Assembly: GCF_030814835.1 (NCBI RefSeq)
Contig: NZ_JAUSVS010000001.1
Span: forward strand, 1,019,909-1,083,908
DNA length: 64,000 nucleotides
Source: Caulobacter ginsengisoli
Lineage (GTDB): Bacteria > Pseudomonadota > Alphaproteobacteria > Caulobacterales > Caulobacteraceae
Reading direction: 5' to 3'
Part shown: piece by piece, positions 28,296 through 38,822 of the stretch
Numbering within the stretch: the stretch's first letter is position 1
Layout of the letters: every line of letters begins with the position of its first letter
Program-made: the position numbers and the translations under genes
Notes under the pieces: generated by a model
Told to the model about the DNA's origin: nothing
Databases searched by the model: none
What the model saw: only the letters and a program-made list of their open reading frames with translations

Positions 28296-29417
28296 TCAGG
28301 GCCTGGGCCGACAGGATTTGAACCAGAGCGCCCCCAGGTCGCGGGACATCGCTTCGACCTTGGCCCCGCCGTAGTTGGACAGCAGGATCATCGTCAGGGG
28401 CGCGTCGTCGAAGCGTTCGAAGTCGCTGGCAAACCCCGGCAGGTTGCCGCCGTGGCCGACATAGCGGCGCCCCTCCACGCTGTCGACGAAGAAGCCCAGT
28501 CCATAGCCGTGGCCCCGATCGGCGAACAGCCGGTCCCGCAGGTCGGGCCGCAGCAACGCCGCTCCGTGCAGGGCCTTGTCCCAGGCCAGCAGGTCGTCGA
28601 CGGTCGAATACATGGCTCCCGCGGCGAACAGCATGCTGGGGTCGATGTAGAACAGGTTCGCGACGCCCGCGCCGTCCTTCATGTAGCCCGAGGCCCGGCC
28701 GGGCAGCAGCGCCTGGGCGTCCAGGAAGCCGGTATGGCTCAGGCCCTGTGGCCGCAGGATGCGGTCCTGGACGAAGGTTTCGAACGGCTTGCCGCTCACC
28801 GCCTCGACGACCATGCCGAGGGCGGCAAAATCGGTGTTGGTGTAGCGATAGCGGCTGCCCGGCGGGAAATCGAGCGGACGGTCGCGGACCAGGGCCAGCA
28901 CTTCCGCCGGCGTGCGCTGCACCCGCATCAGGGCCCGGAAGGAGTTGGTCGTCAGGGAATACTCGGCCAGTCCGGACTCGTGGCTGAGCAGGTGAGCCAG
29001 GGTGATGTCCCGCCAGGCCGGGGGCGCGTCGGGGATGAACCTGGCCAGACGGTCGTCGAAGCCGAGCTTTCCGTCCTGCGCCAGCAGCGCGATGGCGACG
29101 GCGGTGAAGGTCTTGCTGGTCGAGCCGATGGCGAACACCGAGTCTGGCGTGGCCGCCACGCCCAGTTCGCGGTTGGCCAGCCCATAGCCGCGGCGAAGCA
29201 GCGGTCGGCCCTCAAAGGCGATCAGCACCGCCCCGCTGAAGCCGGCCGAGCCGACCTTCTCGCGGATATAGGCGTCGGCAAGCCGCGCGTAGCCCGGACA
29301 GCCGGCCGCCTGGGCCGGGCCAAGGACGGTGGCGGAGAGGGCGAGGACCAGGGTCAGAAGGCGCGGGAGCTTGATGATCCTGGTCCTGTTCGAATGCGGC
29401 GCAGCCCAGCCCCGCAA
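28296..29417 (-). CDS. Serine hydrolase of the beta-lactamase / class C family
   Basis: 373 residues. After an N-terminal hydrophobic signal segment (LLTLVLALSATVLGPAQAAG) come the active-site SxxK in GSTSKTFTAVA, a YxN-type motif in SRYRYTNTDFAALG and the C-terminal HGGNLPGFASD, the KTG equivalent. The family holds esterases, D-aminopeptidases and penicillin-binding relatives; substrate unknown. The ATG lies only 20 bases after the tRNA gene and gives a signal sequence with an unusually long n-region, but no better start is available. Confidence 0.85.
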   Translation of the reverse strand: MRGWAAPHSNRTRIIKLPRLLTLVLALSATVLGPAQAAGCPGYARLADAYIREKVGSAGFSGAVLIAFEGRPLLRRGYGLANRELGVAATPDSVFAIGSTSKTFTAVAIALLAQDGKLGFDDRLARFIPDAPPAWRDITLAHLLSHESGLAEYSLTTNSFRALMRVQRTPAEVLALVRDRPLDFPPGSRYRYTNTDFAALGMVVEAVSGKPFETFVQDRILRPQGLSHTGFLDAQALLPGRASGYMKDGAGVANLFYIDPSMLFAAGAMYSTVDDLLAWDKALHGAALLRPDLRDRLFADRGHGYGLGFFVDSVEGRRYVGHGGNLPGFASDFERFDDAPLTMILLSNYGGAKVEAMSRDLGALWFKSCRPRP

Positions 29418-29437
29418 GGCCGCAGGGCGGAGCAGGA

Positions 29438-29514
29438 TGGTGGGCGGCGACGGGTTCGAACCGCCGACCCTCTCGGTGTAAACGAGATGCTCTGACCAGC
29501 TGAGCTAGCCGCCC
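29438..29514 (-). tRNA. tRNA-Val, anticodon UAC
   Basis: The minus strand folds as a full cloverleaf: acceptor GGGCGGC paired with GCCGCCC, D-arm GCTC...GAGC, anticodon stem TCTCG/CGAGA with loop TTTACAC (anticodon TAC), T-arm GGCGG-TTCGAAC-CCGTC, discriminator A and an encoded CCA. No integrase or duplicated tRNA end is visible, so there is no sign of use as an attachment site. Confidence 0.97.
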
Positions 29515-29523
29515 TTTCCCGGC

Positions 29524-29552
29524 GTCATAGCGTCCTGGGAGAGGGAGCGCAA
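29524..29552 (-). promoter_or_regulatory. Candidate promoter of tRNA-Val
   Basis: On the minus strand GCTATGAC, close to the Caulobacter -10 consensus GCTANAWC, lies nine bases before the tRNA, with TTGCGCT fourteen bases further upstream as a poor -35. Inference from spacing and match. Confidence 0.4.
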
Positions 29553-29602
29553 AGCCAAGCTAGGCTCCGCTCCCCCATCGGGGACAAAGCTTCTTCACCG
29601 CC

Positions 29603-30088
29603 TCACGGATTGAAGTTGACGGTCTTGTCGGCCAGGCCGGTGACGTCGACCGTGGCGAAGCCCTTCAGCTCCTTGGCGTCGCAGGTGTAGTCGCCGCTGT
29701 TCACCCGGCGGAACGGCCCGGGATGCTGCACGCAGAGCTGGAAGTCGCCGCCCCAGCTGCCGTCCTCGTCATCCTCGGCATAGTCGTAGATGACGCTGTC
29801 GTTGGGCACGCGGATGTCGAAACAGCTGTAGGGGCTGATGTTCTTCCAACCCTCGACGATCCAGTTGTTCGAGCCGATCGACTCCCGATAGCCCAGAGCG
29901 ACATAGATCTTCAGGCTGGTCTTGTTGCACAGATGGACATTGACCATGCCCGACCCACTGCTGGGCTTGCTGGTATAGCCGCCGCCACCGCCCGGATGGG
30001 TCTGGCTCCAGGCCGGCGAGATGGACGCCAGCGCCAAAATCGCCGCCACCGGCGCCGCAACGCGCCGTGCAAACTTCAATCCACCCAT
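29603..30088 (-). CDS. DUF1036-family secreted protein
   Basis: 161 residues. Signal peptide to about residue 28 (PAWSQ), a Gly/Ser linker (HPGGGGGYTSKPSSGSG), then the DUF1036 domain: VHLCNKTSLKIYVALGYRE, NNWIVEGWKNISPYSCFDI and later cysteines in QLCVQH and YTCDAKE. Domain members are small secreted beta proteins of unknown function. The start has GGGGAGG about nine bases upstream. Confidence 0.85.
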   Translation of the reverse strand: MGGLKFARRVAAPVAAILALASISPAWSQTHPGGGGGYTSKPSSGSGMVNVHLCNKTSLKIYVALGYRESIGSNNWIVEGWKNISPYSCFDIRVPNDSVIYDYAEDDEDGSWGGDFQLCVQHPGPFRRVNSGDYTCDAKELKGFATVDVTGLADKTVNFNP

Positions 30089-30192
30089 AGTTCAACCCTC
30101 CCCTTGGGGTTCCTCAAACAGCCGGGCATATGCTTACGCGTCTTCGCCCGCTTGAAAAGAGCGGCGGCGCGCGACGCCCCCTTTTTGGCGGG

Positions 30193-30468
30193 TCAGCCGT
30201 TCAGAGCGCTTTTCAGACTCTCGCCGGCCTGGAAACGCGCCGTCTTGCTGGCCGGCCGCTGGACCTTGGCTCCGGTCTTGGGATTGCGGGCGGCGCCGGC
30301 CTTGCGGATCACCGGCTTGAAGGCGCCGAAGCCGACCAGGCGAACATCGTGGCCCTCTTTCAAACTGGAGGTGACGGCCTCCACGAACGCGGTCAGGGCC
30401 GCATTCGCCTGCGACCGGTTCAAACCTGACTTGTCGGAAATCGCAGCCACCAATTCAGCCTTGGTCAT
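30193..30468 (-). CDS. hup: HU-family DNA-binding protein
   Basis: 91 residues, the standard HU length. MTKAELVAAISDKSGLNRSQ at the N-terminus, the GFGAFKP turn and the DNA-binding arm (AARNPKTGAKVQRPASKTAR) are clear. A nucleoid protein that bends DNA. It lies downstream of lon, as hup genes often do. HU is favoured over IHF because of position and the overall sequence. Confidence 0.94.
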   Translation of the reverse strand: MTKAELVAAISDKSGLNRSQANAALTAFVEAVTSSLKEGHDVRLVGFGAFKPVIRKAGAARNPKTGAKVQRPASKTARFQAGESLKSALNG

Positions 30469-30568
30469 GCCTGTCTCCCAGCCATTGTGCAGCGCGATAC
30501 TTCCCCCCTCAGGCGAACCCCGCGCGGACAGCGATTATGGCGGTTGCGAATCACCCGTCAAACGGCAA

Positions 30569-30593
30569 GCGGCGCGGGAATGACCCGCGCCGC
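30569..30593 (-). terminator. Intrinsic terminator-like hairpin after lon
   Basis: GCGGCGCGGG and CCCGCGCCGC form a perfect ten-base stem with a five-base loop, 27 bases after the lon stop on the minus strand. The following bases are only partly T-rich (CTTGCCGTTT), so termination is likely but not certain. Confidence 0.6.
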
Positions 30594-30619
30594 CCACATT
30601 ATCGCCGTTCAGCTATGAA

Positions 30620-33019
<2,400 letters not shown>

Positions 33020-33085
33020 TTCACTCTCCTTCACCCGGTCCGTATCGGCCCCGGGCGCCCACCGGACGTCGGTGGACTCTCGGGT

Positions 33086-33116
33086 GATATGTGGCCGCTT
33101 CGCCGAGCCATTCAAG
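33086..33116 (-). promoter_or_regulatory. Candidate sigma32 (heat-shock) promoter of lon
   Basis: On the minus strand CTTGAA is followed after 16 bases by CCACATAT, resembling the heat-shock consensus CTTGAA...CCCCATNT, about 65-100 bases before the lon start. lon is a heat-shock gene in many proteobacteria. Match by eye only. Confidence 0.45.
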
Positions 33117-33141
33117 CTTGGCGCCGTTCCAGTAATAATCT

Positions 33142-33160
33142 CTGAGGCTTAACGCCTCAG
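33142..33160 (-). terminator. Hairpin after the hypothetical secreted gene
   Basis: CTGAGGC and GCCTCAG flank a five-base loop, 38 bases after the stop of the upstream minus-strand gene and before the lon promoter. It is followed by an AT-rich stretch (AGATTATTACT) and may end that transcript. Confidence 0.45.
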
Positions 33161-33197
33161 TACGGGCACAGCTGCGTGATGGAACCGTGACTGTCGC

Positions 33198-34157
33198 TCA
33201 GCGTCCGGAACGATCCGGCTTCTCGCGCTCGGACTTGGGCTCGGCCTCATCCTTGGGCTCTGGTTTGGGCGGCGGAGCCAGGGTGGTCCCCATGCTGCGG
33301 GCGACATCGGCTTCCTGGCGGTCGCCGCGGCGGACATCCCGACGGGCCGTATAGAGGCCGCGCAGATAGGCCCGGTCCCAGTCGGTCATCCCCTCGACCG
33401 GCTCGACGCCGGCGGCCTTGTCGGTGAACAGGTTGAGGATGGACGAGACGCCCTTGGTGTCGGCGTCGGGATTGATCTGGGCCAGGCTGACCATCGCGAC
33501 ATAGTCGGCCAGGGCCGAAAACCGCACCACGCCCACGCGGCGCGCGTCAAGGACGATGACCACATGGTCGAAGTCGACACGGGTGTTGGCGTTCACCCGG
33601 CCCACGCTGCGGACCCGGACATTGGCGCCCTGGACATAGGTCTGACCGTCGGAGAGCTTACGCGAGGAGACATGCCACCAGCGGACCGGGGCCTGGGAGT
33701 CGATGAAGGCCTGCAGGGCCTTCTTGCCGCGGCTGACGCCGTCCTCGTACTTGGCGAAGGTGTCGGGATTGTCCTTGACCGCCTGGCGGACCAGGGCGTC
33801 GGTGTCGGCGCTGGCGACGATCAGGATGTCGGCCTTGCAGCCGGGCTTGCCGACCTCCAGCCCGACGGCCTGGGCGTTGGCGGCGATGCGGTCCAGCAGC
33901 ACCTGGGCGTAGGCCGGCTTCAGGCCGATGACGCCGGGGCAGATCTTACGGTCCCAGCGGCCCACACGCTTGTCAGAGCCCGTGGCCGTGACGCTGGAAA
34001 CAAAGCTGGTGATCTGTTCCTTGTCGGTCTTGGCCGGGGCGGTGACCACCAGGCTCTCGACGGTGTTGCCCTCGCTGGGGTTCGGCGGCGGCGTCGTGGC
34101 CGGGCCGGCCTGCAGGATGGCCAGGGCGCTCAGAAGGGCCGGCGCGAGATTGGACAT
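33198..34157 (-). CDS. Hypothetical secreted protein
   Basis: 319 residues with a short signal-like N-terminus (MSNLAPALLSALAILQAGPA), a Pro-rich stretch, and a mature part with cysteines in KICPGV and PGCKADILIVAS. Segments DALVRQAVKDNPDTFAKYED and VDFDHVVIVLDARRVG look well conserved-like in style but I cannot assign a family. The last 40 residues are highly charged (PKPEPKDEAEPKSEREKPDR). An upstream in-frame start exists 21 codons earlier but would remove the signal character. It is upstream of lon on the same strand. Confidence 0.7.
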   Translation of the reverse strand: MSNLAPALLSALAILQAGPATTPPPNPSEGNTVESLVVTAPAKTDKEQITSFVSSVTATGSDKRVGRWDRKICPGVIGLKPAYAQVLLDRIAANAQAVGLEVGKPGCKADILIVASADTDALVRQAVKDNPDTFAKYEDGVSRGKKALQAFIDSQAPVRWWHVSSRKLSDGQTYVQGANVRVRSVGRVNANTRVDFDHVVIVLDARRVGVVRFSALADYVAMVSLAQINPDADTKGVSSILNLFTDKAAGVEPVEGMTDWDRAYLRGLYTARRDVRRGDRQEADVARSMGTTLAPPPKPEPKDEAEPKSEREKPDRSGR

Positions 34158-34256
34158 GGGTTTGGAAGTCCCCGACTTACAACTTCGGGGAGCCGTAACG
34201 CGCCGCGCGACGCGGCACAATGCGACGCACGGTCCGTGGAGAATTTGTAATGGGGG

Positions 34257-34850
34257 CTAGCTGCCCGAGGTCAGCGCTTCCTCGATCCAGTCCAGGCGGT
34301 CCTGGCCGAAATACATCGCCTCGCCCAGGAAGAAGGTCGGGGCGCCGAACACGCCCCGGGCCACGGCGGCCTCGGTGTTGGCGCGCAGGGCGTCCTTGAC
34401 CGCCTGGTCCTCGGCGGCGGCGATCAGGACGGCGGGATCGAAGGCGCCGGCGCTGAGCACCTCGGCCAGCACGGTGGGGTCGCCCATATTCTTGCGGCGC
34501 GACCACATGGCGTCGAACACCAGGTCGACATAGGCCATGAAGTTGGGCCCGCCCTTCAGCGCCGTCGCCCCGCGCATGATCTGGGTGGTGTTGATCGGGA
34601 AGTAGGGGTTCATGTTCAGCTTGACCCCGTGGCGCTTGGCGAACCGGCCCATATCCTCATTCATGTAGCGGCCCTTGGCCGGCACCATGGCCGGCGAGGC
34701 GTTGCCGGTGGCCTTGAAGATGGCGCCCAGCAGCACCGGGACATAGTCGACCTTGACGCCGGTGCGCTCGATCAGCCCGGGGATCTGCTTGTGGGCCAGA
34801 TAGGTGGTCGGGCTGCCGAAATCGAACAGGAATTCCAGGGTCTTCGTCAT
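34257..34850 (-). CDS. 2-hydroxychromene-2-carboxylate isomerase-like (DsbA/kappa-GST fold)
   Basis: 197 residues. Thioredoxin-fold protein opening with LEFLFDFGSPTTYLAHKQI, then VPVLLGAIFKATGN and the C-terminal RGVFGAPTFFLGEAMYFGQDR, as in HCCA isomerases, which use glutathione in naphthalene breakdown, and related kappa GSTs. No naphthalene genes are near, so only the family is claimed. ATG overlaps the SDR stop as TGATG; the preceding codon is GTG and could also start. Operon with SDR and ligase. Confidence 0.88.
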   Translation of the reverse strand: MTKTLEFLFDFGSPTTYLAHKQIPGLIERTGVKVDYVPVLLGAIFKATGNASPAMVPAKGRYMNEDMGRFAKRHGVKLNMNPYFPINTTQIMRGATALKGGPNFMAYVDLVFDAMWSRRKNMGDPTVLAEVLSAGAFDPAVLIAAAEDQAVKDALRANTEAAVARGVFGAPTFFLGEAMYFGQDRLDWIEEALTSGS

Positions 34851-35575
34851 CACCAGGTCTCCGTCCAGGGGCGCAGGTCCAGCTCGTGGGTCCAGGCGTC
34901 GCGCGGTTGGCTATGCAGCATCCAATAGGCGTCGGCGATGTGGTCGGGGTTGAGGATGCCGTCCCGGTCCTTCATCGCATAGCGGTCGGGGAAGTTCTGG
35001 GCGATCCACTGGGTGTCGATGGCCCCGTCGATCAGGGTGTGGGCGACATGGACGCCCTGCGGCCCCAGTTCCCGGGCCATGCTCTGGGCCAGGGCCCGCA
35101 AGGCGTGCTTGGCCCCGGAGAAGGCTGAGAACCCCTCGCGGCCGCGCACGCTGGCGGTGGCCCCGGTGAAGAGGATCGTCCCTCTGCCCCGCGGCGTCAT
35201 ATGCCGGGCCGCTTCCCGCCCGGTCAGGAAACCGGCGAAGGCCGCCATCTCCCAGACCTTGCGATAGACCCGCGCCGTGGTCTCGACGATGGGGAAGCGG
35301 ACGTTCGCGCCGATGTTGAAGACCACCGCCTCGAGCGGGGCGACCTCGGTCTCGATCTTCTCGAACAGCGCCACGACCTGGTCCTCGTCGCGGGCGTCGC
35401 AACCGAACGGATGGGCTTGGCCGCCCTCGGCGGTGATCTGCCCGGCGAGGTCTGCGAGGCTGGCGGCCTCACGGCGGACGATGCAGGCGGCGTAGCCCTC
35501 GCGGGCGAAGCGGCGGGCGATGGCGCCGCCGGTGGCGTCTCCCGCCCCGACGACCAGAACGGCCTTGTCAGCCAT
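34850..35575 (-). CDS. Atypical SDR-family protein lacking catalytic Ser and Tyr
   Basis: 241 residues with a Rossmann fold (VLVVGAGDATGGAIARRFA, FNIGANVRF). Aligned to a classical SDR, the catalytic lysine is kept in FSGAKHALRALAQ, but the tyrosine position is phenylalanine and the serine position falls on alanine in LFTGATASVRG. It may bind NAD(P) without the normal dehydrogenase chemistry. It sits between the ligase and the HCCA-isomerase-like gene in one operon. Compare the intact SDR at 17110-17982. Confidence 0.85.
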   Translation of the reverse strand: MADKAVLVVGAGDATGGAIARRFAREGYAACIVRREAASLADLAGQITAEGGQAHPFGCDARDEDQVVALFEKIETEVAPLEAVVFNIGANVRFPIVETTARVYRKVWEMAAFAGFLTGREAARHMTPRGRGTILFTGATASVRGREGFSAFSGAKHALRALAQSMARELGPQGVHVAHTLIDGAIDTQWIAQNFPDRYAMKDRDGILNPDHIADAYWMLHSQPRDAWTHELDLRPWTETW

Positions 35576-35596
35576 GGCTACCTCGTCCGTTGTTTT

Positions 35597-37108
35597 TCAG
35601 GACTGACTGTATAGCCCCGCGTGGGTCTGGCGCAACAGCGCCTTCTGCACCTTGCCCATGGCGTTGCGCGGCAGGTCGTCGACGAACAGCACCCGCTTGG
35701 GCTGTTTGAACTTCGCCAACCGTTCTTGCAGCGCCGCCAGCACCCCCGCCTCGGTCAGCGTCGTGGATCCACCCGTGGCGATGACGGCCGTGACGCCTTC
35801 GCCGAAGTCGGCATGCGGCAGGCCGATGACGGCGCTCTCGACCACCCCCGGAATGGCGTCGAGTTCGGCCTCGACCTCCTTGGGATAGACGTTGAAACCA
35901 CCCGAGATGATCAGGTCCTTGCCCCGCCCGACGATGCTCACATAGCCGGCCGCGTCGATCATCCCCAGGTCGCCGGTGATGAAAGAACCGTCGGCCCGGA
36001 ACTCGGCGGCGGTCTTTTCGGGCATGCGCCAGTAGCCGGCGAAGACGTTGGGGCCCCTGACCTCGATCATGCCGATCTCGCCCTGGGCCAGGGGGACGCC
36101 GGTCTCCGGGTCGGCGATGCGCAGCGCCACGTCCGGCAGCGGCGGGCCGACCGTGCCGGCCACCCGCTCGCCGTCATAGGGGTTGGAGCTGTTCATGCCG
36201 GTCTCGGTCATGCCGTAGCGCTCCAGGATCGCCGTCCCGGTCCGCGCCGACCAGTCGCGATGGGTCTCGGCCAGCAGCGGGGCCGAGCCGGAGATGAAGA
36301 GGCGCATGCCCGCCACCGCCGCCCGGTCCAGGCCCGGCTGAGCGAGGAGCCGGGTGTAGAAGGTCGGCACCCCCATCAGGGCGCTGGCGCGGGGGAACAG
36401 GGTCAGGGCCTCGGCGGCGTCGAACTTCGCCCGGAAGATCATCGAGGCCCCGGCCGTCAGGACGACGTTGGTCGCCACGAAGAGGCCGTGCACGTGATAG
36501 ATCGGCAGGGCGTGGATCAGCACGTCGCGAGCCGTGAACCGCCAGAGCTTCGTCAGGGTCGCGGCGTTGGAGGCCAGGTTGCCCTGGGTCAGCATCGCCC
36601 CCTTGGAGCGGCCGGTGGTGCCCGAGGTGTAGCAGATGGCGGCCAGGTCGCTGGACGCTCGTTCGACCGTGGCGAAGTCGGCGGACTGGCCGGCGGCAAG
36701 GTCGGTGAGGCTGCCCTGCCCTTGCGCATCCAGCGTGGCGACCTTCGCGCCGACCTTGCTGGCCAGCCCGCCGACACCTTCCAGCACCGCCGGATCGCAG
36801 ACGATCAGCGCCGGCTCGGCGTCCTCGATGAAGTAGCTGAGCTCGGCCAGGGTGTAGGCGGTGTTGAGCGGCAGGAACACCGCCCCGGCCCGCACGCAGG
36901 CCAGGTACAGGTAGAGGTTCTCCGGCGTCTTCTCGACCTGCGCGGCCACACGGTCGCCGGGCTGGACGCCCAGGGCCGCCAGGGCATGGGCCAGGCGGGC
37001 GGTGTGGGCTTGAAGATCGGCGTAGGTGTCGATGCGGCCATCGGACCGTTCGAGGAAGGGCGCGTCAGGGCGGCCGGCGGCGGTAAGTTGGTCGTAGAGC
37101 GGGTTCAC
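35597..37108 (-). CDS. Malonyl-CoA synthase-like acyl-CoA ligase (MatB type)
   Basis: 503 residues, the MatB length. ANL superfamily: P-loop YTSGTTGRSKG at about 160-170, then HALPIYHVHGLFVATN, ERYGMTETGM, the hinge GRGKDLIISGGFNVYPKEVE and the C-terminal lysine in PRNAMGKVQKALLR. HVHGL and SGGFNVYP fit malonyl/methylmalonyl-CoA ligases. The start is taken as GTG after GGAGAGG; an earlier ATG lies inside a palindromic repeat and would add 12 residues encoded by the repeat. Leads the operon with SDR and isomerase. Confidence 0.88.
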   Translation of the reverse strand: MNPLYDQLTAAGRPDAPFLERSDGRIDTYADLQAHTARLAHALAALGVQPGDRVAAQVEKTPENLYLYLACVRAGAVFLPLNTAYTLAELSYFIEDAEPALIVCDPAVLEGVGGLASKVGAKVATLDAQGQGSLTDLAAGQSADFATVERASSDLAAICYTSGTTGRSKGAMLTQGNLASNAATLTKLWRFTARDVLIHALPIYHVHGLFVATNVVLTAGASMIFRAKFDAAEALTLFPRASALMGVPTFYTRLLAQPGLDRAAVAGMRLFISGSAPLLAETHRDWSARTGTAILERYGMTETGMNSSNPYDGERVAGTVGPPLPDVALRIADPETGVPLAQGEIGMIEVRGPNVFAGYWRMPEKTAAEFRADGSFITGDLGMIDAAGYVSIVGRGKDLIISGGFNVYPKEVEAELDAIPGVVESAVIGLPHADFGEGVTAVIATGGSTTLTEAGVLAALQERLAKFKQPKRVLFVDDLPRNAMGKVQKALLRQTHAGLYSQS

Positions 37109-37113
37109 AACCT

Positions 37114-37219
37114 CTCCGTATCCCCAGCGAAAGCTGGGGTCCATGAGTGAGAAACAACCCGCAAGGTGATGGTCGACTATCCGCCCTCATGGGCCCCAGC
37201 GTTCGCTGGGGACACGGAG
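37114..37219 (+). repeat. Palindromic repeat element with 34-bp imperfect inverted ends
   Basis: The two 34-base arms (37114-37147 and 37186-37219) match as inverted copies with three mismatches. Each holds its own hairpin, CCCCAGCGAAAGCTGGGG on the left and CCCCAGCGTTCGCTGGGG on the right. The structure is that of a REPIN-type doublet. It lies in the divergence-free gap between the Crp-type gene and the ligase, directly upstream of the ligase start. It differs in sequence from the element at 5045-5181. Confidence 0.8.
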
Positions 37220-37226
37220 GATGGGG

Positions 37227-37898
37227 TTACCCCGCCACCACGCCCCTCAGCGCGGCGGGTTTCAAAATCTCCACCCGGCCATAGCCCAGCCGCACCCAGC
37301 CCTTGCGGGCCATCTCGCCCAGCCAGCCGTTGATCGCCTTGCGGGTCACTCCGACCATTTCGGCCAGATCGCCCTGGCTGACATCCGCCACACCGAGGTT
37401 CTGCTCCAGCTGCAGCAGGCGCGCGGCCAGGCGCGCCCTGGGAGGAAGCGCTGTGAGCACGGCGACCAGCTGCAGGATCGTGCTGAGCTGCAGATAGAGC
37501 AGCCCCGCCAGATCCCGCCAGACGCCGGGATGGTCGGCCGCCGCCTGGCGCAGGGCCCGGTCCGAGAGGGTGAAGACGATGCTGTCGGCGGCGGCGATCA
37601 CCGTCAGCAGGCGCGGCCCGCCCCCGAAGGTGGCGCTCTGACCCATCACCGCCCCGGGCGGCATGATGGCGATCATCACCTCGCGCTCGCCGGGGGCCTG
37701 GCAGTAGAGCTTCAGCCGCCCCTCCAGCACCGCCAGCAGGCCCGTCTCCTCGTCGCCCTCGCCATGCAGCCATTCCCCGGCGCCCCGGCGGATCAACCGG
37801 CCGGCCTTGATCAGGGCGGCGGCCTGTTCGGGGGCCTGACCGGCGAACCAGGGGATGGCCATCAGGCTGCGGCGCTGGTCCTCGTCGGGCGGGTTCAT
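37227..37898 (-). CDS. Crp/Fnr-family transcriptional regulator
   Basis: 223 residues. N-terminal cyclic-nucleotide-binding-type beta barrel (LIRRGAGEWLHGEGDEETGLL, PPGAVMGQSATFGG) and C-terminal winged helix with DVSQGDLAEMVGVTRKAINGW. No cysteine cluster for an Fnr iron-sulfur centre and no heme-binding pattern is seen. It diverges from the TauD-type dioxygenase and precedes the ligase operon on the same strand, so either may be a target. The start MNPPDEDQ lacks a good ribosome-binding site. Confidence 0.9.
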   Translation of the reverse strand: MNPPDEDQRRSLMAIPWFAGQAPEQAAALIKAGRLIRRGAGEWLHGEGDEETGLLAVLEGRLKLYCQAPGEREVMIAIMPPGAVMGQSATFGGGPRLLTVIAAADSIVFTLSDRALRQAAADHPGVWRDLAGLLYLQLSTILQLVAVLTALPPRARLAARLLQLEQNLGVADVSQGDLAEMVGVTRKAINGWLGEMARKGWVRLGYGRVEILKPAALRGVVAG

Positions 37899-37972
37899 GA
37901 CCAACTGTAACCCAGGTGACGTTCCGCCGTCCAGGATCGGCGACACTCCCCCCAAGCCCGCCGGAGGAACCC

Positions 37973-38812
37973 ATGCCCACGTCCGTCATCGCCATCGAAC
38001 GCCAGAGCGGCTGTGGCGCCCTGGTCAGCGGCGTCGACCTGGCCAGCGCCGGCCCGCGCGAGGTCGACCTGATGCGCAAGGCCCTGTTCGACCACGGCGT
38101 CCTCTTCTTCCGCGATCAGACCCTGACCCAGGCCCAGCACATCGCCCTGGCCGAACAGTTCGCCCCCATCGACATCAATCGCTTCTTTCCGGCCGACGCG
38201 GACTACCCACAGATCGCCAAGGTCGAGAAGACGCAGGAGCAGACCTCCAACATCGGCGGCGGCTGGCACACCGACCACAGCTATGACGCCGAGCCGGCCA
38301 TGGGCTCGATCCTGGTCGCCCGCCAGCTCCCCGACAAAGGCGGCGACACCCTGTTCGCCGATATGTACGGCGCCTTTGACAGCCTGGACGACGCGCTCAA
38401 GGCGCGGCTGAAGACCATGCGGGCCGTCCATTCCACCGCCCAGGTGTTCGGGGCGGCCGGCGCCTATGCCGGGACCGACCAGCAGGCGCTGTCAGGCAGC
38501 CGCGACCTGCCCGAGACCATCCACCCGGTGATCATCCGCCATCCCGGCAGCGGCAAGCCGGTGCTCTACGTCAATCCCGCCTTCACGACGCGTTTCGAGG
38601 GCATGACCCGCGAGGAGAGCCTGCCGCTGCTGCAACAGCTGTTCGTGGCGGCCATCGACCCGGCCCGGGTGACCACCTTCAAGTGGAAGCCGGGCTCGGT
38701 GGCCATCTGGGACAACCGCGCCAGCTGGCATTTCGCCAAGAACGACTATCACGGCCAGTACCGGCTGATGCACCGCATCACCATGAGCGGGTGTGCGCTG
38801 GAAGCGGCGTAA
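37973..38812 (+). CDS. TauD/TfdA-family Fe(II)/2-oxoglutarate dioxygenase
   Basis: 279 residues. The facial triad is in WHTDHSYDAEP (His, Asp) and NRASWHFAKNDYHGQYRLMH (distal His), with the 2-oxoglutarate-binding arginine in the RLMHRIT segment. Members release sulfite from taurine or cleave aryloxyacids or other substrates using oxygen. GGAGGA lies eight bases before the ATG. Followed after ten bases by a convergent enoyl-CoA hydratase. Substrate unknown. Confidence 0.92.
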   Translation: MPTSVIAIERQSGCGALVSGVDLASAGPREVDLMRKALFDHGVLFFRDQTLTQAQHIALAEQFAPIDINRFFPADADYPQIAKVEKTQEQTSNIGGGWHTDHSYDAEPAMGSILVARQLPDKGGDTLFADMYGAFDSLDDALKARLKTMRAVHSTAQVFGAAGAYAGTDQQALSGSRDLPETIHPVIIRHPGSGKPVLYVNPAFTTRFEGMTREESLPLLQQLFVAAIDPARVTTFKWKPGSVAIWDNRASWHFAKNDYHGQYRLMHRITMSGCALEAA

Positions 38813-38822
38813 AACTCCGCCC

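Noticed and set aside
29438..29514. tRNA-Val as an integration site
   Set aside because: No integrase, no repeated tRNA 3' end and ordinary chromosomal genes on both sides.
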